Assembly (NCBI RefSeq): GCF_019697375.1
Contig: NZ_JAHCDI010000004.1
Span: forward strand, 186,001 to 250,000
From: Micromonospora tarapacensis
Lineage (GTDB): Bacteria > Actinomycetota > Actinomycetes > Mycobacteriales > Micromonosporaceae
Direction of reading: 5' to 3'
Length of the DNA stretch: 64,000 nucleotides
Shown: positions 26,426-35,219 of the stretch, one piece after another
How positions within the stretch are numbered: the stretch's first letter is position 1
Layout: the number at the start of each line of letters is the position of its first letter
Made by a program: the position numbers and the translations under genes
The notes under the pieces: model-generated
Databases searched by the model: none
What the model saw: only the letters and a program-made list of their open reading frames with translations
Told to the model about the DNA's origin: nothing

Positions 26426-26534
26426 GAGGCACCTCGCTGACGGAGGACGGTGGCTGGTCCCGTGACAATCTTGTTGCGAGAAAGTTTCGCGAGAGTGTTG
26501 CTCGTCACGTGTTCGAGGTCCAGACTCTTGGCTA

Positions 26535-26550
26535 CCGAGCGAGCGCTCGG
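26535..26550. promoter_or_regulatory. Palindromic operator candidate upstream of the catabolic operon
   Basis: CCGAGCG-AG-CGCTCGG is a perfect 7-bp inverted repeat with a 2-base spacer, extended at both ends by TA..TA-like bases. It lies between the divergent dehydrogenase (26425) and monooxygenase (26587). Such GAGCG/CGCTC palindromes are typical TetR-family sites in actinomycetes, and the TetR gene at 33740 is in the same cluster. Confidence 0.55.
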
Positions 26551-26586
26551 ACTGTACCAGGGTGATACGGACGGAAGGGCGCGTCA

Positions 26587-28380
26587 ATGGCGACGGAGAC
26601 AACCCAGGCCACCGCGGCCGAGGTCACGGCGGAGACCACCTTCGCCGCCTGGCTGGACCGACTCACGCCGGCACTCCAGGCCGCCGACGTGCCGACAACC
26701 ACGATGCTGCTGGCCGCCGACTGCTGGTGGCGCGACCTGCTCGCGCTCACCGGAGCCCTCGGCACCTACCACGGCCGGGACCGGGTCGCGGCGATGCTGG
26801 GCGAGCACCTCCGGCCCGGCTCCCTCGCCAACATCCGGATGACCACCGAGTTCGGGCCGCGCTACCAGGGTGCCGACGACGAGCTGATCGAGGGGTTCAT
26901 CACCTTCGAGACCCCACTCGGGTTCGGGCGGGGCGCCGTCCGGCTGCGCCACCAGGACGGCGACTGGGTCGCCTGGACCGTGCTGACCGAGCTGGACGAC
27001 CTGCGCGGCCACGAGCGGGCGATCGGCCACCATCGCTCCAAGGGGCCCCGGCACACCCCGGCCGTACGTGGCCGCAACTGGCGTGACGAACGGCAGGAGA
27101 AGGCGCGCTACGTCGACCGGGACCCGGACGTGGTCGTCGTCGGTGCCGGGCAGGGCGGTCTGTCGGTCGCCGCGAACCTCGGGCTGATGGGTGTCGACAC
27201 GTTGATCCTGGAGCGGAGCGAGCGGATCGGCGACGGGTGGCGCAAGCGCTACCACTCGCTGGTCCTGCACGACCCGGTGTGGGCCGACCACCTTCCCTAC
27301 CTGCCCTATCCCGAGTCGTGGCCGGTCTACTGCCCCAAGGACAAGATCGCCGACTGGTTCGAGTCGTACGCCTCGGCGATGGAGCTCAACGTCTGGACGT
27401 CGGCCGAGATGACCTCCTCCAGCTACGACGAGGCGCGCGGGCGGTGGACGCTGCGGGTCCGTACGCCCGACGGTGAGCGGGAGTTGCACCCGCGCGACGT
27501 CATCCTCGCCACCGGCGCCGCGGGCGAACCGAACGTACCCGACGTGCCGGGGCGCGAGCTGTTCGCGGGCACCAGCTACCACTCCAGCCAGCACGCCTCC
27601 GCCACCGACTGGGCCGGGAAGAAGGCGGTCGTGGTCGGCGCCTGCAACAGCGGCCACGACATCGCGCAGGACCTCCACGAGGCAGGGGCGGACGTCACGC
27701 TCGTCCAGCGCTCGTCGACCCACATCATCAGCCAGGAGCACGGCATCCCGGCGATCTTCGGCAGCAACTTCGTCGAGGGCGGCCCACCGACCGCGTACGC
27801 CGACCTGCTGGCCAGCGGCACCCCGTGGCCCCTCGTGCTCGAACTGGCCAAGGAGGGGGTGCAGGAGACGGCCAGGAAGGACGCCGAACTGCTCGCGGCG
27901 CTCGACGCGGTCGGCTTCAAGCGCAACGACGGGCCCGACGGCACCGGGCTGATGGGCTACGCGCTGGCGTACGGCGGCGGCTACTACATCGACGTGGGCG
28001 CCTCGCGGCTGATCGCCGACGGGAAGATCAAACTCGCGCAGGGATCCGGGCTCGCGGAGTTCACCCCCGAGGGCATCCGCCTGGCGGACGGCCGGACCCT
28101 CCAGGCCGACGTGGTGGTGCTGGCGACCGGGTACCGGAACATGCGCGAGACGGCTCGCCGGCTCTTCGGCGACGAGGTCGCCGACCGGCTGCCGCTGGTC
28201 CTCGGCATCGGCGAGGACGGCGAGATCGGCGGGCTCTACCGGCGTACCGGACACCCGGGGTTCTGGTACATGGGCGGCCCACTCGCCTGGGTCCGCATCT
28301 ACGCCAAGCACCTGGCGCTACAGCTCACCGCGAAGCACGCGGGCATCCAGCTGCCCCGACCGGACGCGGCGGCGCAGTAG
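26587..28380 (+). CDS. Flavin-containing monooxygenase with N-terminal SnoaL-like domain
   Basis: A 597-residue protein. The first ~150 residues form an NTF2/SnoaL-like domain. The rest is an FAD/NADPH monooxygenase of the FMO/YUCCA/Baeyer-Villiger group. The FAD dinucleotide motif is VVVVGAGQGGLSVAANLG (~183), followed by the FMO-type stretch ELFAGTSYHSSQH (~325) and the NADPH site VVVGACNSGHDIAQDL (~350). The final ATG...Y segment is VVVLATGYRNMRE. The ATG at 26587 is preceded by GGAAGGG. It probably oxygenates a ketone or terpenoid feeding the downstream CoA-dependent steps; the substrate is not known. This fused architecture recurs in actinomycete and proteobacterial genomes. Confidence 0.9.
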   Translation: MATETTQATAAEVTAETTFAAWLDRLTPALQAADVPTTTMLLAADCWWRDLLALTGALGTYHGRDRVAAMLGEHLRPGSLANIRMTTEFGPRYQGADDELIEGFITFETPLGFGRGAVRLRHQDGDWVAWTVLTELDDLRGHERAIGHHRSKGPRHTPAVRGRNWRDERQEKARYVDRDPDVVVVGAGQGGLSVAANLGLMGVDTLILERSERIGDGWRKRYHSLVLHDPVWADHLPYLPYPESWPVYCPKDKIADWFESYASAMELNVWTSAEMTSSSYDEARGRWTLRVRTPDGERELHPRDVILATGAAGEPNVPDVPGRELFAGTSYHSSQHASATDWAGKKAVVVGACNSGHDIAQDLHEAGADVTLVQRSSTHIISQEHGIPAIFGSNFVEGGPPTAYADLLASGTPWPLVLELAKEGVQETARKDAELLAALDAVGFKRNDGPDGTGLMGYALAYGGGYYIDVGASRLIADGKIKLAQGSGLAEFTPEGIRLADGRTLQADVVVLATGYRNMRETARRLFGDEVADRLPLVLGIGEDGEIGGLYRRTGHPGFWYMGGPLAWVRIYAKHLALQLTAKHAGIQLPRPDAAAQ

Positions 28381-28492
28381 CGGGACCCGTTCCGGAGCAC
28401 TCCGCCCCCGCCCACCAGCCGTGGGCCCTGATGCACACCCGCAAGCGTTCTTGCCGCCATCCGGCGTGAAAGTTCAGCAGAGGAGTTGCCCA

Positions 28493-29638
28493 GTGAAACG
28501 TCAGTCCTATGGTCCCACCCTCCGGGCGGTCGTCGCCGCAGGCGCGTGCGCCAGCCTCCTTCTCGTCGCGGCCTGCGGCGGTGCCGACTCCGGCACCGGC
28601 GACGGCGGCGCCGACTCGAAGCTCGTCTACTTCATGGCGCCCAACACCACACCCACCCGCTACATCCAGCAGGACGGCCCGGCGTTCGAGAAGGCGATCA
28701 AGGCGTTGGACCCCGGCGTCGAGGTCAAGTTCGTCAACGCCGGCGGTGACTCCAACCAGCAACTCGCCCAGGCCAACGCCGCGATCGCCGCCGGCGCCAA
28801 GGCACTGGTCGTGGTCGCCGCCGACCCGAACACCAGCGCCGGTCTGCTACAGGCCGCCGAACAGGCCAAGGTGCCGGTCATCGGGTACGAGAACCCGCCG
28901 GTCAACGGCACCATGTACGCCCAGGTGGTCTTCGATCCGGAGAAGGTCGGCGCCCAGCAGGCGACCTACTTCGCCGCGCAGGTGACCGGTGGAGCGCTCG
29001 GCGCCACGCCGGTCAAGATCGCCCGCCAGTACGGCAACAAGGGCGACGTCTACACCACCCAGATGCTCGCCGGGCAGAACAGGATCCTCGATCCGCTCAT
29101 CTCCAGCGGTGACATCGAGGTGGTCTGCGAGGACTACATCAAGGACTGGGCGCCGGACAACGCCACCAAGGCCGCCGAGCAGTGCCTGACCAGGACGCAG
29201 AACGGCGTCGCCGCGTTCCTCGGGTTCTACGACGGCATCACGGCGGGCATCATCGCGGCGCTCAAGGGCAAGAACCTCGACATCCCCGTGTACGGCGGCC
29301 AGAATCCCGAGCTGACCGGCCTGCAATACATGCTCACCGGCGACCAGCAGGACAACGTGCTCAAGGCGTTCTCGGTCGAGGCGGAGGCGGCGGCGAAGAT
29401 CGCGATCGCCGCGATCGCCGGCCAGCAGCCCCCGGCCGACCTCGTCAAGGACACCATCGACAACGGGGCGATGCAGGTGCCCACGGCCAAGCTCGACGCG
29501 ACGCTCATCCACCTCGAAGAGGGCAAGGATCCCGGCGACGCGGTACAGCAGGCCGTCGACCTCGGCATGTTCACCTGGGCGCAGATCTGCACGGGCCCCG
29601 CCGAGCAGACCGAGACCTGCAAGACCAGGAACAACTAG
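28493..29638 (+). CDS. ABC transporter substrate-binding lipoprotein (sugar-type fold)
   Basis: A 381-residue lipoprotein with signal sequence and lipobox LVAAC (about residues 22-26) and a Peripla_BP_4-like domain. Segments such as GAKALVVVAADPNTSAGLLQ and VPVIGYENPP correspond to the hinge and ligand-binding strands of the sugar/AI-2/branched substrate group. The GTG at 28493 has AGGAG seven bases upstream. It starts the importer unit downstream of the monooxygenase. Family members classically bind sugars, but clusters of this type use them for other small polar substrates, so the ligand is open. Confidence 0.88.
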   Translation: MKRQSYGPTLRAVVAAGACASLLLVAACGGADSGTGDGGADSKLVYFMAPNTTPTRYIQQDGPAFEKAIKALDPGVEVKFVNAGGDSNQQLAQANAAIAAGAKALVVVAADPNTSAGLLQAAEQAKVPVIGYENPPVNGTMYAQVVFDPEKVGAQQATYFAAQVTGGALGATPVKIARQYGNKGDVYTTQMLAGQNRILDPLISSGDIEVVCEDYIKDWAPDNATKAAEQCLTRTQNGVAAFLGFYDGITAGIIAALKGKNLDIPVYGGQNPELTGLQYMLTGDQQDNVLKAFSVEAEAAAKIAIAAIAGQQPPADLVKDTIDNGAMQVPTAKLDATLIHLEEGKDPGDAVQQAVDLGMFTWAQICTGPAEQTETCKTRNN

Positions 29639-29695
29639 CCCAACCGATCGGCAGCGGGCGGTCGGCAGCCGCCGGCCGCCCGCGTGGAGGACACC

Positions 29696-30502
29696 ATGAC
29701 CGTGGACAGCGAACCGCAGCTTTCCGATCCACCCGACGGTGGGCCACTCCCGACTCCCTTGCTCCAGCTCACGAAGGTCTCGAAGCACTTCGGTGGGGTG
29801 CGGGCACTGCACGAGGTCGACATGTCCGTGCACCAGGGTGAGGTGGTCGCGCTCGTCGGCGACAACGGCGCCGGCAAGTCAACCCTGGTCAAGATCGTGT
29901 CGGGGGTGGCGTCGCCGGACACGGGGGAGATCAGGGTGCGTGGCGAGAGCGCCCGCCTGGAGTCGCCGCGGGCCGCGGCCGAGGCGGGTATCCGCACCGT
30001 CTTCCAGGACCTCTCGTTGTGCGACAACCTCGACGCGGTCCAGAACCTCTTCCTGGGGCAGGAGTGCCACGGCCCGGTCTGGTCCGGTCGGCGGATCCGG
30101 CGCCACGTCATGGAGGAGCAGGCTCGGCGGGTTCTGGAGTCGCTGTCGGTCAAGCTCCGCTCGCTCAACACCCCGGTCCTCGCGCTCTCGGGCGGCCAGC
30201 GTCAGGGCATCGCGATCTGCCGCGCGCTGATCAGCGACCCGGCGGTGGTGATCCTCGACGAGCCGACCGCGGCGCTCGGCGTGTCGCAACGCGCGGAGGT
30301 GCTGGATCTGATCCACCGCCTACGCGATCAGGGTCGGGGCGTGGTCGTGGTCTCGCACGACATGAGGGACGTCCGGCAGGTCGCCGACCGGGTCGTGGTC
30401 CTGCGGCTCGGCTCGAAGGTCGCCGAGTTCCGCCGCGGCGGTTACACGGCATCGGAGCTGGTCGGCGCGATGACCGGTGCGCACGAGTCAAGCGACGATT
30501 GA
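29696..30502 (+). CDS. ABC transporter ATP-binding protein (sugar-type)
   Basis: A 268-residue single-domain ATPase. Walker A is GDNGAGKST (~residue 58), the signature is LSGGQRQGI and Walker B is VVILDEPTAALG. This is half the length of the usual two-domain RbsA/XylG ATPases, so it should act as a homodimer, as in the FrcA-type importers. The ATG at 29696 has GGAGG five bases before it, which rules against the earlier GTG. Permease coding starts 14 bases after its stop. Confidence 0.9.
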   Translation: MTVDSEPQLSDPPDGGPLPTPLLQLTKVSKHFGGVRALHEVDMSVHQGEVVALVGDNGAGKSTLVKIVSGVASPDTGEIRVRGESARLESPRAAAEAGIRTVFQDLSLCDNLDAVQNLFLGQECHGPVWSGRRIRRHVMEEQARRVLESLSVKLRSLNTPVLALSGGQRQGIAICRALISDPAVVILDEPTAALGVSQRAEVLDLIHRLRDQGRGVVVVSHDMRDVRQVADRVVVLRLGSKVAEFRRGGYTASELVGAMTGAHESSDD

Positions 30503-30515
30503 GGGCGGGATTCCT

Positions 30516-31721
30516 GTGAGCATTTCCACGTCACCCGCGGCCGGCGTGTCGGCGGCCCGCCGCACCCGGGTCAGCCGGGCGATCGAGACGGCCGCGGGCG
30601 GGCACCGGAGCATCCCGGTGCTGGTCGTGCTGGCGATCATCTGGGCTGTCTTCTACAGCCGGAGTTCGGCGTACCTCAGCTTCCAGAACATCACCAACCT
30701 CACGTTGCAGATCGTGACGACCGCGATCCTCGCCCTGGGCGTGGTCTTCGTCCTGCTCGTCGGCGAGATCGACCTGTCCTCGGCCGTGCTGTCCGGGGTG
30801 TGCGCGGCGGTGGCCGCGGGGCTGACCGTCAACAGCGGCCTGCCGTTGCCCGTCGGCGTCGCGGCGGCGGTCGTCGCGGGGATGGCCGTCATGTTCGTCC
30901 AGGCCCAGGCGGTCATGTTCGGCGTACCGTCGCTGATCGTGACGCTGGGCGGCATGGTGATCCTCCAGGGCCTGATCCTCGTCGTGCTTCCGCCCGAGTT
31001 CACCATCAGTGTGGCCGGCACACCGTTCGCCACGATCGCGAGCACGGCGATCCCGGCCGGCACGAGTTACGCGCTGGCCGCGGTGGCGACCCTGGCGTTC
31101 GCGGCGTACCGCCTGTTCCAGCACCGGGAGCGGTTGTCCACGGGCTCGCTCACCTCGCTGGCAACGGTCTTCGTGCCCGCCGCGGTCGCCGCCGCGGTGC
31201 TCTTCGGCGGAGTCTTCACGCTGACCCGGCAACGCGGCCTGCCGATGCCCGTGCTGATCGTCGCGGTCATGCTGCTGATCGCCTGGTACGTCACCACCCA
31301 GACCCGCTACGGCATCCACCTGTACGCGGTGGGCGGCGACCGCGAGGCGGCCCAGCGGGCCGGGATCCCGGTCCGGCGGATGGTGCTCTACTCCTTCCTC
31401 GTCCTGGGGGTGTGCGCCGCCGTCGCGGGCATGGTCGACGCGTCCCGCCAGCTCGGCGTCTCGGTCACCTCCGGTTCGGGCCCGCTGATGCTGAACGCGA
31501 TCGCGGCGGCGGTGGTGGGCGGCACCAGCCTCTTCGGCGGACGCGGATCGATCTGGTCGGCGTTTCTGGGCGCTCTGGTCATCGGCTCGATCAGCAATGG
31601 CGTCCAACTGCTGGGCCTCTCGACGGAGGTGCAGTATTTCGCGACCGGGTCCGTACTCGTCATTGCCGTGGCCGTCGACGTGGTCCTCACCCGCGGATCG
31701 CTCCTGCCGGGGCGGCGCTGA
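30516..31721 (+). CDS. ABC transporter permease (sugar-type)
   Basis: A 401-residue BPD_transp_2 permease with about ten hydrophobic helices. Characteristic segments are FVLLVGEIDLSSAVLSGVCA (the EIDLS motif of the family), GVPSLIVTLGGM, and the coupling loop AAQRAGIPVRRMVLYSFLVL, plus GGTSLFGGRGSIWSAFLGAL. The GTG at 30516 was chosen because the helix-containing part starts shortly after and the upstream start would overlap the ATPase gene; the ribosome-binding site is weak. It completes the three-part importer. Confidence 0.88.
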   Translation: MSISTSPAAGVSAARRTRVSRAIETAAGGHRSIPVLVVLAIIWAVFYSRSSAYLSFQNITNLTLQIVTTAILALGVVFVLLVGEIDLSSAVLSGVCAAVAAGLTVNSGLPLPVGVAAAVVAGMAVMFVQAQAVMFGVPSLIVTLGGMVILQGLILVVLPPEFTISVAGTPFATIASTAIPAGTSYALAAVATLAFAAYRLFQHRERLSTGSLTSLATVFVPAAVAAAVLFGGVFTLTRQRGLPMPVLIVAVMLLIAWYVTTQTRYGIHLYAVGGDREAAQRAGIPVRRMVLYSFLVLGVCAAVAGMVDASRQLGVSVTSGSGPLMLNAIAAAVVGGTSLFGGRGSIWSAFLGALVIGSISNGVQLLGLSTEVQYFATGSVLVIAVAVDVVLTRGSLLPGRR

Positions 31722-31769
31722 CCGAGCCCGTACCCGCCGAGACGCACTGATCGCGAAGAAAGGTCGACG

Positions 31770-33743
31770 ATGACTGTCATCGAACCGAGCTGGCTTCCGG
31801 ACCCCGCGCGGGTCCGGGATACCCGGATCGTGCGTTTCGCGACGTGGCTCGCCGCGCAGGGCCGCGCGACGCTCGACGACGTGACCGACTACCGCGAGCT
31901 CCACGCGTGGTCCGTGTCGTCGCCCGGGGACTTCTGGGCCGCGGTCGCCGACTTCTTCGACGTGGACTGGGAAACCCGGCCACGCGGTGCGCTCGCCGAC
32001 CGCCGGATGCCCGGCGCGGTGTGGTTCCCGGGCGGCACCCTCAACTTCGGCGGGCATCTGCTGCGTGCCGGCGACGACGATCAGGACGCGGTGATCCTGG
32101 TCACGGAGACCGGTGAGCGGTCGTCGATCACGTTCGCTGAGCTGCGGGCCCAGGCCGCCGCCGTTGCCGGGCGACTGCGCGACCTCGGTGTCCGGCCCGG
32201 GCACCGGGTCGCGGCCTACCTGCCGAACTGCGTCGAAGGGGTGGTCGCGTTCGTGGCGAGCGCCATGGTCGGCGCGGTGTGGGCGCAGACCAGCCTCGAC
32301 TACGCGGCGCCCTCGGCCGCGGAGCGGATGGCGCAGCTGTCGCCCCGGGTCCTGATCGTCGGCTCGGGCTACCGCTTCGGCGGTAAGGTGCACGACCGGC
32401 GCGACGACGCGCGGCGGCTGCGGGAGTTGCTTCCGGAACTGCGGCACACCATCACCGTCGAGACCGCGGGGCTGGCCAACCCCGTGGTCGGCGCGGACGC
32501 CAGCGCCTGGGCGGAGGCGCTCGCCGCCGCACCCGCGAACGGCGTCGCCGTGGGGTTCGACCACCCGCTCTGGGTCCTGTTCACCTCCGGTACGACCGGC
32601 CGGCCCAAGGGAGTCGTCCACGGGCACGGGGGCGCGTTGCTGGAGCAACTGGTGTCACCGGGCCTGCACATGGACCTGCGCGCCGGTGACGTCTTCTTCT
32701 GGTTCACCACGCCGAACTGGATGATGTGGAACGCCCAGGTCTGCGGGCTGCTGCACGGCGCGACCATCGTCCTCTACGACGGCCGGCCGACATCGCCGGG
32801 CCCGGATGCGCTGTGGCGGCTGGTCGCCGACCTCGGCGTGTCCGTGTTCGGCACGAGCCCGGGGTATCTCGAAGCCTCGCAGCGGGCGGGTCTGGCGCCG
32901 GGCAAGGAGCTGGACCTCTCGGCGCTACGGCTGGTCGGAGTGACCGGTTCGGTGCTGCCGCCGGCCGCCAACGAGTGGTTCCGGGAGCACGTCAGCGCAC
33001 AGATCCAACTCGGATCGATGAGTGGCGGGACGGACATCGTGGGAATCTTCGTTGCCAGCGCTCCGACCACCCCGGTGTACGACGGTGAGATCAGTGCCCC
33101 CGCGCTGGGCGCGGCGGTCCAGGTGTGGGACGCCGAAGGCGGGCGGGCCCGGGCCGGCGTGCCGGGCGAGATGGTGGTCACCGAGCCGATGCCGTCGATG
33201 CCCCTGCGTTTCTGGGACGACCCCGACGACCGGAAGCTGCGAGACACCTACTTCGATATGTTTCCTGGTGTGTGGCGACACGGGGATCTGGCCGTGATGA
33301 CGGAGCGTGGCACCGTCGTCATCCTCGGGCGCTCGGACGCGACCATCAACCGGCACGGGGTCCGGCTGGGCTCCGCGGAGATCTACGCGGCTATCAGCGG
33401 GCTGCCGCAGGTGGCGGACGCCCTCGTCGTGGGTGTCGAGGAGCCGGACGGCGGGTACTGGATGCCGCTGTTCGTCGTCGCGAACGGTGACGAGGAGCCG
33501 GCCGACCTCGCCGACCGGATCCGGCGGCGCATCGCCGAGCGGGCCTCGCCCAGACACGTACCCGACGAGGTGATCGTCGTGCCGCGGCTGCCGCACACGA
33601 AGACCGGCAAGCGCCTGGAGGTTCCGGTCAAACGCATCCTTCAGGGCGCCGACCCCGAGCGCGTGCTCGACCGCGGAGCCGTCGACGACCCGGCGGCTCT
33701 CGACACGCTGATCACCGCGGCACGCGCGAGGCGTGCGCCGTGA
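31770..33743 (+). CDS. Acetoacetyl-CoA synthetase-like acyl-CoA ligase
   Basis: A 657-residue ANL-superfamily ligase, the length and layout of acetoacetyl-CoA synthetase. It has an N-terminal ACAS_N segment (LHAWSVSSPGDFWAAVADFF), the P-loop LFTSGTTGRPKGVVHGHGG (~272), the A5-like region GSMSGGTDI, and the C-terminal A8/A10 motifs (GRSDATINRHGVRLGSAEIY and KTGKRLEVPVKR with the catalytic lysine). It activates a carboxylic acid as CoA thioester via acyl-AMP. In this cluster a keto acid is the natural guess. The stop overlaps the GTG of the TetR gene. Confidence 0.92.
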   Translation: MTVIEPSWLPDPARVRDTRIVRFATWLAAQGRATLDDVTDYRELHAWSVSSPGDFWAAVADFFDVDWETRPRGALADRRMPGAVWFPGGTLNFGGHLLRAGDDDQDAVILVTETGERSSITFAELRAQAAAVAGRLRDLGVRPGHRVAAYLPNCVEGVVAFVASAMVGAVWAQTSLDYAAPSAAERMAQLSPRVLIVGSGYRFGGKVHDRRDDARRLRELLPELRHTITVETAGLANPVVGADASAWAEALAAAPANGVAVGFDHPLWVLFTSGTTGRPKGVVHGHGGALLEQLVSPGLHMDLRAGDVFFWFTTPNWMMWNAQVCGLLHGATIVLYDGRPTSPGPDALWRLVADLGVSVFGTSPGYLEASQRAGLAPGKELDLSALRLVGVTGSVLPPAANEWFREHVSAQIQLGSMSGGTDIVGIFVASAPTTPVYDGEISAPALGAAVQVWDAEGGRARAGVPGEMVVTEPMPSMPLRFWDDPDDRKLRDTYFDMFPGVWRHGDLAVMTERGTVVILGRSDATINRHGVRLGSAEIYAAISGLPQVADALVVGVEEPDGGYWMPLFVVANGDEEPADLADRIRRRIAERASPRHVPDEVIVVPRLPHTKTGKRLEVPVKRILQGADPERVLDRGAVDDPAALDTLITAARARRAP

Positions 33744-34432
33744 GCCGGCCCACCGCGAACGAGGCCCCCGGGTCCACGACGAGAGAGGCGACGACCGAGC
33801 CGATGTCTGCCCAGTTCGACTGGCGGGAGTACCGGCCGCTCGAGTTGTCCCGCATTCTCGACGCCGCCCTCCAGGCCTTCTACGAGCACGGCTATCACGG
33901 CACGACCACCCGCGACCTGGCGCGCCGGGCCGGCCTCTCCGTGCCGGGCGTCTATCACTACTACCCGTCCAAGCAGGACATCCTCTTCGACCTGATGACG
34001 GTGATCATCGACGAGTTGCTGATCCACAGCCGGCAGGCGCTGGCGACCGCGCCCGCCGATCCCCGCTCGCAGTTCGACGCGCTGGTCGAGTCGCTGCTGC
34101 GGTTCCACATGTACCGTCGCACCGGCGCCATGGTGTCCACGGCGGAACTGCGCAGCCTGGAGCCGGACAACCGGGCGCGCTACGTCGCCAAACGCGACGA
34201 GCAGCAACGCATGCTCGACGGGGTGATCCTCGACGGCGTGCGGGACGGCGTCTGCACGACGCCCTATCCGAAGGACGCGAGCCGGGCCATCGCCTCGCTC
34301 TGCGTGGGCGTCGCGTCCTGGTACCGGCCGGACGGAACACTCCCGGTCGACGCGCTGCTCGACCGCTACCTCCTGATCGCGCGTTCGATCGTCGGCATCG
34401 GCGAAGCGACGGTCCCGGGACGGCCGCGATGA
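33740..34432 (+). CDS. TetR-family regulator of the catabolic cluster
   Basis: A 230-residue TetR-type repressor. The HTH lies at about residues 35-80 with TTRDLARRAGLSVPGVYHYY and PSKQDILFDL. The C-terminal ligand domain includes ESLLRFHMYRRTGAMVSTAE, resembling the KstR2-like subgroup that responds to CoA thioesters. The GTG at 33740 overlaps the ligase stop and its own stop overlaps the next ATG. The palindrome at 26535-26550 is its most likely operator, and a CoA-linked pathway intermediate its most likely inducer. Confidence 0.9.
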   Translation: MSRPTANEAPGSTTREATTEPMSAQFDWREYRPLELSRILDAALQAFYEHGYHGTTTRDLARRAGLSVPGVYHYYPSKQDILFDLMTVIIDELLIHSRQALATAPADPRSQFDALVESLLRFHMYRRTGAMVSTAELRSLEPDNRARYVAKRDEQQRMLDGVILDGVRDGVCTTPYPKDASRAIASLCVGVASWYRPDGTLPVDALLDRYLLIARSIVGIGEATVPGRPR

Positions 34433-35219
34433 CCACGATGCCCGCAGTCCCGCCCGGGCCGTCGGGGCGACCGGCCCCGAGCCGGTCCGGTCCGCGCTGG
34501 TCACCGGCGCATCCCGCGGCATCGGGCGGGGCATCGCGCTCGCGCTCGCCGAGCGGGGCTGGTGCCTGACCCTGGCCGCCCGCGACCCGGCCCGGCTGGC
34601 CGCCGCGGCGGCCGAGGCGACGGCGGCCGGTGCGGCGCGGGTGGACTGCGTCGAGGTCGACCTCGCCGCACCTGACGCGCCGGCGGCGCTCGTCGCCGCG
34701 CACGCGGCACGGCACGACGGCCTGGACGCTCTCGTCCTCGCGGCCGGCGTGGGCTCGGCCGGGCCGCTCGACGGATATCCGATCGCGCGGTACGACAAGC
34801 AGTTCGCGCTGAACACCCGGGCACCGTTCGTCCTGGTCAGCCAGGCACTGCCGCTCCTTCGGGCGGCGGCGCGGCGGCGCCCGTCCTCCGGGGCGCGGAT
34901 CGTCGCCCTGGCGTCGATCGGCGGGGTCTACGCCGAGCCGTCTCTCACCGTCTACGGGGCCACCAAGGCCGCGCTGCTGGCCCTGTGCCGCGGGCTCAAC
35001 GCCGAGGAGTCGGCCGGCGGCGTCACCGCGACGGCGATCGCTCCCGGCTATGTCGACACCGACATGAGCGCGTGGGTCCACGACACGGTGCCGCCCGAGA
35101 CGATGATCCCGGTCGACGACGTCGTCACGGCGGTGACCGCACTGCTCGACCTGTCACCCCGCAGTGTGATCAACGAGATCGTGATCAGCCGCGCCGGGAC
35201 CGGGGGATACCAGGCATGA
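34429..35219 (+). CDS. Short-chain dehydrogenase/reductase, apparent -1 frameshift near the 5' end
   Basis: An SDR of about 263 residues if one base is restored. The NAD(P) motif ALVTGASRGIGRGIALALAE is in the downstream frame, with the NAG-equivalent LAAGVGS and the catalytic Ser and YGATK (LASIGG, VYGATKAALLAL). That frame has no ATG, GTG or TTG until 34641, which would delete the whole cofactor motif. The ATG at 34429 overlaps the TetR stop in the usual coupled way but is in another frame. One extra G in GGGG (34464-34467) joins them. This is more probably a sequence undercall than gene loss, since the remainder is well preserved. It would reduce a keto group or oxidise an alcohol in the pathway. 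Confidence 0.8.

Noticed and set aside
26584..28311. Long open frame on the minus strand opposite the monooxygenase
   Set aside because: It mirrors a well-conserved plus-strand gene, is rich in Arg/Gly/Val/Pro, lacks a ribosome-binding site and matches no family. Similar shadows at 30531-32648, 56028-57650 and 58999-60687 (all minus) were dropped for the same reason.
34641..35219. SDR gene starting at GTG 34641
   Set aside because: This start would remove the entire NAD(P)-binding motif, which is present and in frame just upstream.
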